Positions 45,900 to 53,605 of a DNA stretch of 64,000 bases are shown here, one piece after another. The stretch is from positions 1 to 64,000 of the forward strand of contig LDAQ01000012.1 of NCBI GenBank assembly GCA_001028025.1, in the 5' to 3' direction. The stretch is from Faecalicatena fissicatena. Its GTDB lineage: Bacteria; Bacillota; Clostridia; Lachnospirales; Lachnospiraceae. The notes under the pieces were generated by a model that saw nothing but the letters and a program-made list of their open reading frames with translations, did no database searches and was not told the DNA's origin. Numbering within the stretch: the first letter of the stretch is position 1; each line of letters starts with the position of its first letter. Made by a program: the position numbers and the translations under genes.

Positions 45900-45958
45900 C
45901 TGTATTCTCCTCTCCGAGGGCATCCTGCGTGATACCACTACAATCAGTATAACATGAA

Positions 45959-46245
45959 GGGACGCCTGTTGGGAGCGGAGGGAGCCGGAAAAGCGGGGGC
46001 ACGGCTGTTAGCTGGAGTAAAGTAAAAAAGCAGAAAAACCGGGGTGATTATTGTGATTCCGAATCACAATAATCCCTGGACCCAGCGCGAGAAGCCATCC
46101 AGGCTTCTCGTGATGTGTCCAGGTTGCCCCGGTTTTTCTGCTTTTTTTGCTTCTACTCCAGCTTGCTGCCGCGCCCCCGCTTTCCCGGCGCCCTATATCC
46201 GGTTCCTGCGGTGTCTGACGTTCTGCGATTCTATAAAGCGTCCCC
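45959..46245 (+). repeat. Long palindromic element D (divergent subfamily)
   Basis: About 287 bp. The left end GGGACGCCTG and the right end GCGTCCCC (46238-46245) form short terminal inverted repeats. Outer GC-rich arms and inner arms (46012-46044 and 46127-46161) pair. Apex hairpins: P4-like at 46046-46074 and a longer hairpin at 46075-46123 with CCTGGAC/GTCCAGG base, an internal loop and CGAGAAGCC/GGCTTCTCG. The hairpin order is reversed relative to A and C, and the P3 sequence motif is absent. It lies between the zinc-ribbon gene start and the stop of the toroid gene. Confidence 0.75.
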
Positions 46246-46247
46246 TT

Positions 46248-47201
46248 TTACACCTCAACCCTTCCAAAATTCTTCAAAAAGCTTACTTTATCGATGGCCT
46301 TTATTCCCATCCACCAGTTTGCGCTTATTGCAAATTCTTTTGTATATTTTTCACCCAAGTCGAACCAGCTCCAGGTAATATTCCATACACCGCCCGGATT
46401 GCGTGTATCTATAAGATAATTCAGTTCCGTCTCTACAATCTCTTCGTTTCCTTTATATAACGGACTGGTCGGTGATTCAATAAATTCGGAGGGTCTTGGA
46501 GTGTACATTGCCCACTTTTCGGGATTCCGTTCGATTCTGCTGTTTGAGGCAGCTCCCATTTTCTCCAGAAGTTTCCCGCAATCCATGGCCGGAAACAGGC
46601 CTTTCTGCAGGACTTCTACCAACAGTATGCACATTCCGCCGGCTCCCATTTCACCGAAATCTTCTGTTACCCCGGCCTTTTCAAGAAGCTGCTCTGTGTA
46701 TTTCATTGCCTTTTTGTAAACCCCCGACTCCGGCTCAGCGTAATGTAGAATAAATGCGCCCAGACCAGCCGTTATACCCAGGCTCTGCAGTTTATTTTCT
46801 TCTTCGCTGAACGCCCACCACGGAGCATGAGGATAGTTGTCACTGGATGGGATTGAGAAGAACCATCCGTCTTCATCGCTGTATACCCCGCTCTCCAGAT
46901 AACGTAAAATTCCCTGTACCATGGGATGATCTATACCTGCATGCTCTATAAACTCTATTCTTCTAAGAAGCACGGCCGCTGTCATCGTTGCATATGGGGA
47001 AGATTCCGGATTCCATCCGTCCGGTTCCACTGCATTCCCAAATCCACCGTCCTCATTCTGATAATATGCCAGTTCGTCTGCAACGGCCTCCCTCGGTCCG
47101 TTTTCATGAAAGTAATTCCACACAGCCATCTCCAGCGGTCTTGCATTTCTGTGAAACCATGTACGTATTTCCTGATATTCTATTCGTTTCAGCATTTTCA
47201 T
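46248..47201 (-). CDS. Prenyltransferase/squalene-cyclase-like toroid protein
   Basis: A 317-aa soluble protein with alpha-alpha-toroid repeats of the squalene-cyclase/prenyltransferase type: YYQNEDGGFGNAVEPDGW (about 45-62) and repeated W...GGF/GGV motifs such as TRNPGGVWNITWSWFDLG (about 265-285). It lacks the DxDD or DxDDTA motifs of class II terpene cyclases, so a catalytic role is not assured. Start ATG has GGAGGAATAGGACA upstream. An AraC regulator lies 93 bp upstream on the same strand, so both may form a unit. Confidence 0.75.
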   Translation of the reverse strand: MKMLKRIEYQEIRTWFHRNARPLEMAVWNYFHENGPREAVADELAYYQNEDGGFGNAVEPDGWNPESSPYATMTAAVLLRRIEFIEHAGIDHPMVQGILRYLESGVYSDEDGWFFSIPSSDNYPHAPWWAFSEEENKLQSLGITAGLGAFILHYAEPESGVYKKAMKYTEQLLEKAGVTEDFGEMGAGGMCILLVEVLQKGLFPAMDCGKLLEKMGAASNSRIERNPEKWAMYTPRPSEFIESPTSPLYKGNEEIVETELNYLIDTRNPGGVWNITWSWFDLGEKYTKEFAISANWWMGIKAIDKVSFLKNFGRVEV

Positions 47202-47294
47202 TGTCCTATTCCTCCATCATTCTTTTACTTATTTTACAATGTACTAGAATGGTATCAGAAACAGGCCCGTCCGTATTGTAAAAAAGCGACATCA

Positions 47295-48161
47295 TTACTG
47301 GTTTTTTATGGCAATCTTTCTTGCCCCCTCCGGATTCGTACCATGAAAACGCCTGAATTCCTTCAGTAAATGCGCCTGGTCGGTGTAGCCGTAGCGGTAT
47401 ACAGCATTATGCGCGTCAAAATCCCCGGACATCACGATGTCTCTCCATACATTCTGGTAGCGCACCAAGCTTGCAATCTTTTTTGGGGGAAGTCCTATCT
47501 TCTGCAGAAAAAGACGCTCAATCTGTCTCTGGCTGACCGTGCTGTACTCGCAGACGTCCCGAACCGTCACCGCTCCCGATGCGGACAAAATCAGATGGAT
47601 AGAATTGAGCAGAGCCGGGTTTTCATTAGCAGCATCCAGTTTTTTCAGCAAAAATGCTTCCACCAATCTGATCCGCTCTTCCATCTTTGTCAGATAAAAA
47701 AATGGTTCAAAAAGCCGTCCCCATTCTCCCCCCAGAGCTTCCAGCACCATTGTCTGATTACACGCTTCTTTCAGATTAATAGAAATGAAAAAACTCGCCG
47801 CCCAAAAAGGAAAACGGATGGCAAAACTGCTGATTCTATCCGTATTCTGCTGTGTCCCTGTTGTAAACGGCTTGTCCTGTATCCCGCACAGATAACCAGT
47901 AAGCTGCTGTCTGGTATGGTTCACCTTGACAATAATATCCATACAAGTATCTGGTATCACCAGTACCTCCTGTCCGCTTCCCATTTGATTCTGTCCGGTT
48001 CTGCCAGATTCACTGCCGCCAGCCGGTATGTAATCTCCTTCGGTCCAGTAACAGGACACATAAGGAGCCAGGGTAACACATGGGCGGTACTCTCTGTAGC
48101 TGCTGTCTGCCAAAAAGGGACGTGCAGTCAGCGGACGGTATATGTTGTTGAATGTCAGCAT
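47295..48161 (-). CDS. AraC-family regulator with DUF6597-like sensing domain
   Basis: A 288-aa regulator. The N-terminal portion (about 1-170) includes VTLAPYVSCYWTEGDYI and IPDTCMDIIVKVNHTR, typical of the DUF6597 domain found in AraC proteins. The C-terminal double helix-turn-helix (about 195-285) shows VRDVCEYSTVSQRQIERLF and YRYGYTDQAHLLKEFRRFHG, split here. Likely controls the toroid gene or a distant target; nothing in the sequence defines the ligand. Confidence 0.85.
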   Translation of the reverse strand: MLTFNNIYRPLTARPFLADSSYREYRPCVTLAPYVSCYWTEGDYIPAGGSESGRTGQNQMGSGQEVLVIPDTCMDIIVKVNHTRQQLTGYLCGIQDKPFTTGTQQNTDRISSFAIRFPFWAASFFISINLKEACNQTMVLEALGGEWGRLFEPFFYLTKMEERIRLVEAFLLKKLDAANENPALLNSIHLILSASGAVTVRDVCEYSTVSQRQIERLFLQKIGLPPKKIASLVRYQNVWRDIVMSGDFDAHNAVYRYGYTDQAHLLKEFRRFHGTNPEGARKIAIKNQ

Positions 48162-48343
48162 GCTCTGTCTCCTCTCAACATGTTGGTTCTAACGCTATGT
48201 CAGTTTACTTTAACATACCCCCGAATGTTATACAAGCAGACATCGGATGTGGAATAATGAACCCATTAAGAAAAAAATATTTCGATGCCAAAAAAAATAT
48301 GTTATACTAAAATATATAAAACAATAACCAGTAACTAGACAAC

Positions 48344-48445
48344 TTTTTTATTGCTATGAGCACTTAGTAACCGTATTTCGGTCACTTACGTGCGATGCAT
48401 GAAAAATAGCTGGTGAGGTATTTTCGAACCTTACTATTTTTTATT
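48344..48445 (+). ncRNA. Candidate cis-regulatory leader RNA, copy 1
   Basis: A leader of about 102 nt upstream of the DUF1538 gene. The 5' domain (about 66 nt) differs from the copy at 55234 at two positions. It can fold as GCAC/GTGC and AGTAACC/GGTCACT stems with internal loops and a TGC/GCA outer pairing. The 3' part is a terminator-like hairpin: AAAAATAG/CTATTTTT with an inner TGAGGT/ACCTTA stem and a T run. The ribosome site follows directly. The layout of a conserved domain followed by a terminator is that of a riboswitch or protein-dependent attenuator; I do not recognise the class. Confidence 0.7.
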
Positions 48446-48471
48446 TAACAGAAAGGAGCCAGGGTGAACGT

Positions 48472-50007
48472 TTGAGTATTACAAAAAAATTGAAGGAGAA
48501 ATGGCGGGAGGCGGTGAGCGCTGTACTGCCGATTATCGGTATTGTACTCTTTTTATGCTTCGGAGTCGCACCGATATCCCCAAGTATTTTACTATGCTTC
48601 TTAATCGGAGCCGCACTATTATTGTTGGGAATGATGTTTTTTACACTGGGTGCGGAGATTGCAATGACGCCTATGGGTGAGAGGATCGGCACCTGTCTCA
48701 CCAGAAGTAAGAAGCTGTGGCTGGTAGTAGGAATTTCTTTTTTACTTGGGGCAATTATTACAATATCGGAACCGGATCTGCAGGTTCTTGCGGAACAGGT
48801 TCCGGCAGTTCCAAATATGATTTTAATTTTGTCTGTAGCGTGTGGTGTTGGTGTGTTTCTGGTAGTCTCATTTTTGCGTATGCTGTTTGGAATACCGCTG
48901 CCGCCTCTGCTTCTGATCTTCTATTTCATTATCTTTGTACTGGCATTTTTCGTGCCTGAGGATTTTCTGAGTGTGGCCTTCGATTCCGGAGGTGTAACAA
49001 CAGGTCCTATGACAGTTCCATTTATAATGGCTTTGGGTATTGGTATTTCCTCAATTCGAAGTGACCGTCATGCTGCAGATGACAGTTTCGGCCTCGTTGC
49101 GCTCTGTTCCATAGGTCCGATTCTGGCAGTTATGATTCTGGGAATGATCTACAATCCAAAGGAAAGCGCCTACGTGCCGCCAGTAATTCCTGAAATAGAA
49201 AATTCGGCCCAGCTATGGCAGCTTTTTGCAGTAGAGTTACCAACTTACATGAAGGAAATCGCTGTTTCACTGCTGCCTATTGTTCTGTTCTTCCTTGCTT
49301 TTCAACTACTGGTTTTAAAGCTTTCAAAAAGGACACTGCTGAAAATATTTGTGGGCCTCGTATACACCTATATCGGACTGGTTCTGTTTTTAACCGGTGT
49401 CAATGTAGGATTTATGCCTGCCGGGAACTATTTGGGCCAGGTAATCGCGGGACTTGATCATCAGTGGGTAATCATTCCGATTGCAATGATAATGGGATAT
49501 TTTATTGTAAAAGCAGAGCCTGCCGTATATGTTTTAAATAAGCAGGTGGAAGAGATAACAGACGGCGCTATTTCAGAAAAGGCTATGGGCACAGGACTTT
49601 CTGTGGGCGTGGCAATTTCTCTTGGTATCGCGATGATCCGGGTGCTGACGGGAATTTCTATCCTCTGGTTTTTGATTCCGGGTTATGCCATTGCCCTGAT
49701 AATCTCGTTTTTCGTACCTAAGATCTATACGGCCATTGCTTTTGACTCCGGAGGTGTGGCATCCGGTCCTATGACGGCTGCTTTCCTGCTGCCGCTGGCA
49801 CAGGGGGCATGTGTGACGCTGGGCGGAAATATTGTAACTGACGCATTTGGTGTGGTGGCGATGGTTGCCATGACGCCGCTCATTACGATCCAGGTCATGG
49901 GCCTTTACGCTAAGCTTGTAAACAGCAGTGACAGTCAGGGCTCCCTGCCTGAACAGCTGGCAAATGACTTTGAAATGCTGGACGATGATGCAATTATAGA
50001 ATTATAA
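48472..50007 (+). CDS. DUF1538 membrane protein
   Basis: A 511-residue polytopic membrane protein of the DUF1538 family, made of two homologous halves, each with AFDSGGVTTGPMTVPF or AFDSGGVASGPMTAAF in a re-entrant-like loop (about 163-180 and 420-440). Start is a TTG at 48472; AGGAGCC lies 11 nt upstream and no in-frame ATG is available. It is followed 24 bp later by a tandem PII protein, so its transport is probably controlled by nucleotide-sensing PII. The transported solute is unknown. The leader RNA upstream adds a second control. Confidence 0.82.
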   Translation: MSITKKLKEKWREAVSAVLPIIGIVLFLCFGVAPISPSILLCFLIGAALLLLGMMFFTLGAEIAMTPMGERIGTCLTRSKKLWLVVGISFLLGAIITISEPDLQVLAEQVPAVPNMILILSVACGVGVFLVVSFLRMLFGIPLPPLLLIFYFIIFVLAFFVPEDFLSVAFDSGGVTTGPMTVPFIMALGIGISSIRSDRHAADDSFGLVALCSIGPILAVMILGMIYNPKESAYVPPVIPEIENSAQLWQLFAVELPTYMKEIAVSLLPIVLFFLAFQLLVLKLSKRTLLKIFVGLVYTYIGLVLFLTGVNVGFMPAGNYLGQVIAGLDHQWVIIPIAMIMGYFIVKAEPAVYVLNKQVEEITDGAISEKAMGTGLSVGVAISLGIAMIRVLTGISILWFLIPGYAIALIISFFVPKIYTAIAFDSGGVASGPMTAAFLLPLAQGACVTLGGNIVTDAFGVVAMVAMTPLITIQVMGLYAKLVNSSDSQGSLPEQLANDFEMLDDDAIIEL

Positions 50008-50031
50008 TTTAAATAAGAATGCGAGGATTTT

Positions 50032-50718
50032 ATGAGTGAATTAAATCTGATGGTTACAATCAGCGACCGGAACCAGATCCGAAGGTTTCTGGCCTTTTAT
50101 AAAGAATTCCATGTAAACATCATGCTGATTTCCATGGGCCGTGGGACTGCTGAGGATGATATACTGCATTCCTTCGGCTTTGAAGCCTCGGAAAAGGCGG
50201 TTCTATTTGGGGTGGTTTCCTCAAGCGAGTGGAAAGAAATAAAAAGCGGACTGGAAAAACAGATTAAGATCGATATTCCAGGCACCGGTATCGCCTTTGT
50301 AATTCCGGTAAGCAGTGTCGGCGGGAAAAAGCAGCTGCAGTTTATAACAGAGGGACGTGATTTTAAGAAAGGGGAGGAAAGCACTTTGAAGGAAACAAAA
50401 CATGAGCTCCTTGTCGTGATAGCCAATCTGGGATATACAGAAATGGTTATGGATGCTGCCAGAGGGGCAAAAGCAGGCGGCGGCACAGTCATTCATGCAA
50501 AGGGAACGGGAATGAAAAAATATGAACATTTTCTGGGGGTCTCTCTGGCGTCGGAAAAGGAAATGATATTCATCGTTGCAAAGAGTGAGGATAAAAATGC
50601 CATCATGAAGGCGGTCATGGATCAGGCCGGACTGACTACAAAAGCGAAAGGGATTATCTTTTCCCTTCCGGTTACAGAAACCGCAGGGCTGCGGCTTATG
50701 GAACAGGATGAAGATTAA
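50032..50718 (+). CDS. Tandem-domain PII-like signalling protein
   Basis: A 228-aa protein twice the usual PII length (about 112). Two PII-like halves can be seen: about 1-105 (LNLMVTISDRNQIRRF...IPVSSVGG) and about 120-225 (ELLVVIANLGYTEMVMDAARGAKAGGGTVIHAKG, split over the fold). The GGGTVIHAKGTG part occupies the T-loop region; the uridylylation tyrosine of GlnB is not obvious. It is coupled to the DUF1538 gene and likely gates it, as GlnK does AmtB; this analogy is inference. Confidence 0.85.
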   Translation: MSELNLMVTISDRNQIRRFLAFYKEFHVNIMLISMGRGTAEDDILHSFGFEASEKAVLFGVVSSSEWKEIKSGLEKQIKIDIPGTGIAFVIPVSSVGGKKQLQFITEGRDFKKGEESTLKETKHELLVVIANLGYTEMVMDAARGAKAGGGTVIHAKGTGMKKYEHFLGVSLASEKEMIFIVAKSEDKNAIMKAVMDQAGLTTKAKGIIFSLPVTETAGLRLMEQDED

Positions 50719-50725
50719 CGGATTC

Positions 50726-50768
50726 GCATAGTGCAGCCGCCCTGACGGGCGGAACTGCAGCACTATGC
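50726..50768. terminator. Hairpin between convergent PII and TPI genes
   Basis: GCATAGTGC...GCACTATGC outer stem with CCGCCC/GGGCGG inner stem and TGAC loop. No T tract, so termination is uncertain. Confidence 0.55.
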
Positions 50769-50774
50769 ATCCAC

Positions 50775-51545
50775 TCAATTCCTTTGTTTTAAAACAGCCC
50801 GGATAATTTTATTAAAGTTTTGTGCATCCCAGGCGCTTCTCCCGATAAACAGTCCGTCTGCATCGGAAATCTTCGACAATTCAACTGCATTTTCCGGATT
50901 TACACTGCCGCCGTACAGGATCGGGCTTTTACCGGCCGCATCCCCGAACATTTCTTTCAGAATCAGCCTGATATCCCGGTGCCTCTCAGCCGCATACTCC
51001 GCTGTGGCGGGCGTCCCGCCTTCTCCGATCGCCCATACCGGTTCATAGGCAATCCAAATTTCTCCAAGCTGCTCTTTTTTTACACTGGCAAGCCCTTTTT
51101 TCAGTTGTATTGCCAGTACCTCGCGGGCAGTCTCCTGCTCTTTTTCCTCTTTTGTCTCCCCGATACACAACAGAACCTTCAGATGGTGCATAAGAGCACA
51201 AAGTACCTTTTTGTTTTCCTCTTCATCCGTTTCCCCTAATCCGTGTCTCCGTTCAGAGTGCCCGGCCATGACAAGGGATGCTCCTGTTTCTTCTATCATA
51301 AGAGGGGATATCTCACCGGTAAACGGTCCCCGTTCCTCCCAGCCCATATTCTGCGCCCCGATCCGGATTCTTCCGGCTGCTGCACGGGCCGCCGTGTCCA
51401 GAGCTGTAAATGACGGGATCACAAACAACTCGGTTTCCTGCTGATCCAGATCAATCGTCAGGTCATACAACTGCTCCACAAAATCAGCCGTCTGCTTTCT
51501 GGTTTTATACATCTTTGTGTTTGTACCAAAGTATAGTTTATCCAT
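50775..51545 (-). CDS. Triose-phosphate-isomerase-family sugar-phosphate isomerase
   Basis: A 256-aa TIM-barrel with the catalytic lysine in FGTNTKMYK, histidine in MAGHSERR and glutamate in IAYEPVWAIGEG, and phosphate-binding ILYGGSVNPEN. It is divergent enough, and its neighbours specific enough (RpiB-type isomerase, DhaL remnant, sugar-binding lipoprotein), that it is more likely an accessory isomerase such as one acting on erythrulose phosphates than the glycolytic TpiA. AGGAG precedes the ATG at 51545. Confidence 0.8.
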   Translation of the reverse strand: MDKLYFGTNTKMYKTRKQTADFVEQLYDLTIDLDQQETELFVIPSFTALDTAARAAAGRIRIGAQNMGWEERGPFTGEISPLMIEETGASLVMAGHSERRHGLGETDEEENKKVLCALMHHLKVLLCIGETKEEKEQETAREVLAIQLKKGLASVKKEQLGEIWIAYEPVWAIGEGGTPATAEYAAERHRDIRLILKEMFGDAAGKSPILYGGSVNPENAVELSKISDADGLFIGRSAWDAQNFNKIIRAVLKQRN

Positions 51546-51596
51546 CACACACTCCTCTTTTTAAAGCATACCTGTTCTTTTTTTCATGCGCCTCCT

Positions 51597-52055
51597 TTAT
51601 TTAAAGTGCGCTTTCTCAATCTCACAGATCGCTTCCACCTTGGGCGTGGAACTGCTGTCTTTAAATTCCAGTCTGATCCATTCGCTGACGATCTTGACGG
51701 CCAGCCCGGGGCCTATAATTCTGGCGCCCAGACACAGGACGTTTCCGTTATTGCTCAGCCTGGAACGTTCCGCCGCAAAATTGTCATGGCAGACTGCGGC
51801 GCGGATTCCTCTGCACTTATTTGCAGTGATCGCCATCCCGATCCCTGTACCGCAGAGCAGAATTCCATCTTTTTCATAGCCGCTTTCTATCATCCTGCTG
51901 CAAACCTTCTCCGCGATATACGCATAATATGTACTGTCCTTCGAACTGAAACATCCCACATCCTCTACTTCGATGTCTCTGCTTTTCAGATAATCGATCA
52001 CAGTATCCTTCAGCTCTACAGCTGCATTGTCACATCCGATTACAATTGGTTTCAT
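51597..52055 (-). CDS. RpiB/LacAB-family sugar-phosphate isomerase
   Basis: A 152-aa isomerase of the ribose-5-phosphate isomerase B fold: VIGCDNAAVELKDTVIDYL at the start, GILLCGTGIGMAITANK (catalytic cysteine about 71), CHDNFAAERSRLSNNGNVLCLG. In C4 sugar catabolism such proteins (EryI-like) act on erythrose/erythrulose phosphates. The frame is open to 52127, but AGAGGTGACTGAG precedes the ATG at 52055 and the upstream part belongs to the DhaL remnant, whose stop at 52061 is only a few bases away. Confidence 0.85.
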   Translation of the reverse strand: MKPIVIGCDNAAVELKDTVIDYLKSRDIEVEDVGCFSSKDSTYYAYIAEKVCSRMIESGYEKDGILLCGTGIGMAITANKCRGIRAAVCHDNFAAERSRLSNNGNVLCLGARIIGPGLAVKIVSEWIRLEFKDSSSTPKVEAICEIEKAHFK

Positions 52056-52060
52056 CTCAG

Positions 52061-52585
52061 TCACCTCTCTTTTACCGAGCTGCCGTTCTCTGCCAGATAT
52101 TCCTTCATAGACCGGAAGATCAGCCACACTGACGCCGCTCCTGCATCGGGATATCCCACAGCTCTTTCCATCAGGGATTTTGCTCTCCCGAACTTTGCGG
52201 TCATCTCCCGGGTGCTCTCAAAACCCTGTCTTGCACATGCCTCCGCCTTCTCCATCATCTGCTGAAAACCATCTCCGTAGTTTTCTTCCATAGCACAGAC
52301 TGCCGGTTCCAGCGCATCCACCATCGTCTTATCTCCCACAGACGCCTTTCCCCGTTCTTTGATCGCCTCCAGCGACTTTCTGAACATGACAGCCAGTTCC
52401 CCGGGCCGGACTTCCGGCGATGGTTCCATGCCTTTTGCCCCTGCCTGATAGAGACTGCCGAATATAACTCCGGAGGCGCCGCCCATAGACATAATCATGG
52501 TTTTTCCCGCTGTCTCAAATACTTCATACACATTGGGTGACAGCTCTGTTTTCTGAGTCGTGATAACTCTGCAGAATTTCCACAC
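52061..52585 (-). pseudogene. DhaL-type kinase remnant (3' part only)
   Basis: C-terminal portion of a dihydroxyacetone-kinase-like L subunit: MSMGGASGVIFGSLYQAG (the ADP-binding GGASG motif), DKTMVDALEPAVCAM, and AVGYPDAGAASVWLIF. The N-terminal part carrying the metal-binding DGDHG motif is absent. The frame joins directly to the end of the substrate-binding-protein gene near 52545-52570. This shows that a segment between the two genes was lost. The remnant is unlikely to be a working kinase. Confidence 0.8.
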
Positions 52586-53579
52586 CCGGGAAGTAGCTCA
52601 TGACTTTCAGCATATACCCTGTACGCAGCGCTTCTGAACTCGCGCCCAGAGGCTTTCTCAGCATAACCATCTTGTAGCTGTAATTATCCTCTTCCGCCAT
52701 CTTGTCGGCCAAAAACATCCCCATCTGAGCTCCATTTGACGGCAGACCTCCGGTAACACGTGCATTGACATCCTTGGAACCTGACATTCTGTCCGAAGTC
52801 ACGACCGGGATCCCCGCCGCCAATGCTCTGTCAATCGGCGGGCCCGTAGGTGCAACCTCCTGCGGCCATACAATAATGCCGTCCACGCCGTCTGCGATAA
52901 ACTGATCGATATAAGCCGCCTGTTTTGCGTTGTCATATTCTGCATCCAGAACCTTCATATCCACATTACTGTGGCGTTTTGCTTCCCACTCGGCAGAATC
53001 CGCATAGTTGATCAGCCACGGATGGTCAAAACCATGGAACACAAAACCGATTTTATACGTCTTGTCAGGATCTCCCACCGGGCCTTCCTCCAACGGCACA
53101 TAATCTGCAAAAGGCAGTTTTAAGTCAAGCTTGCTGTAAGGGCCTGTAATCCCGGTTCCCTTTCCGATCTCCCAGACATAACCGTCTACAGGTTCCCCCT
53201 TTGGATAGTCATCGGCAAATATTCCCAGACCTTCCGACTCATAGATCTCATTGATCTGTTTATTGGCCGGGCTGATTGGCAGATCAATAAAAAACTGCAG
53301 GATCTCGTCCTGTGTCAGCCCTTTATCCGGCAGGGTTTTGAAAAAATCTACTGCATCTTTATCTGTCAGGGATGCTACTTCCTTATAGAGATCCGTAAAA
53401 TCTCTGCCTGCGGGCTCCGTGTCCCCGGATGCTTTCTGTGTTTCCTTCTGGGTGTCCTTCGTCTGATCCGTCTGCTCTTTGTCCGCCTGTTTCCCTTTAT
53501 CCGGCTCCTGTTTTTGGCAGCCGGCAGCCCCGCCTATACACATGACTGTCACTAACAACAATGCCACAACTTTTTTCAT
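52524..53579 (-). pseudogene. Sugar ABC substrate-binding lipoprotein, 3'-truncated
   Basis: A lipoprotein with signal peptide and lipobox (TVMCIGGAAGCQ, cysteine about 21) and a type-1 periplasmic sugar-binding fold: YKIGFVFHGFDHPWLINYAD, DQFIADGVDGIIVWPQ, AAGIPVVTSDRM. The protein ends abruptly after PGVEILQSYHDSEN with an unrelated tail in the DhaL region, so roughly the last quarter of the fold is missing, and no permease or ATPase gene follows. AAGGAGGAAGTACGA precedes the ATG at 53579, preferred over 53597. The gene could still make a non-functional lipoprotein. Confidence 0.8.
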
Positions 53580-53605
53580 TCGTACTTCCTCCTTCACTCT
53601 CTGGT

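Noticed and set aside
44625..45932. Long plus-strand frames opposite the zinc-ribbon array gene
   Set aside because: Repeated cysteine codons in the true gene create open antisense frames; no family resemblance.
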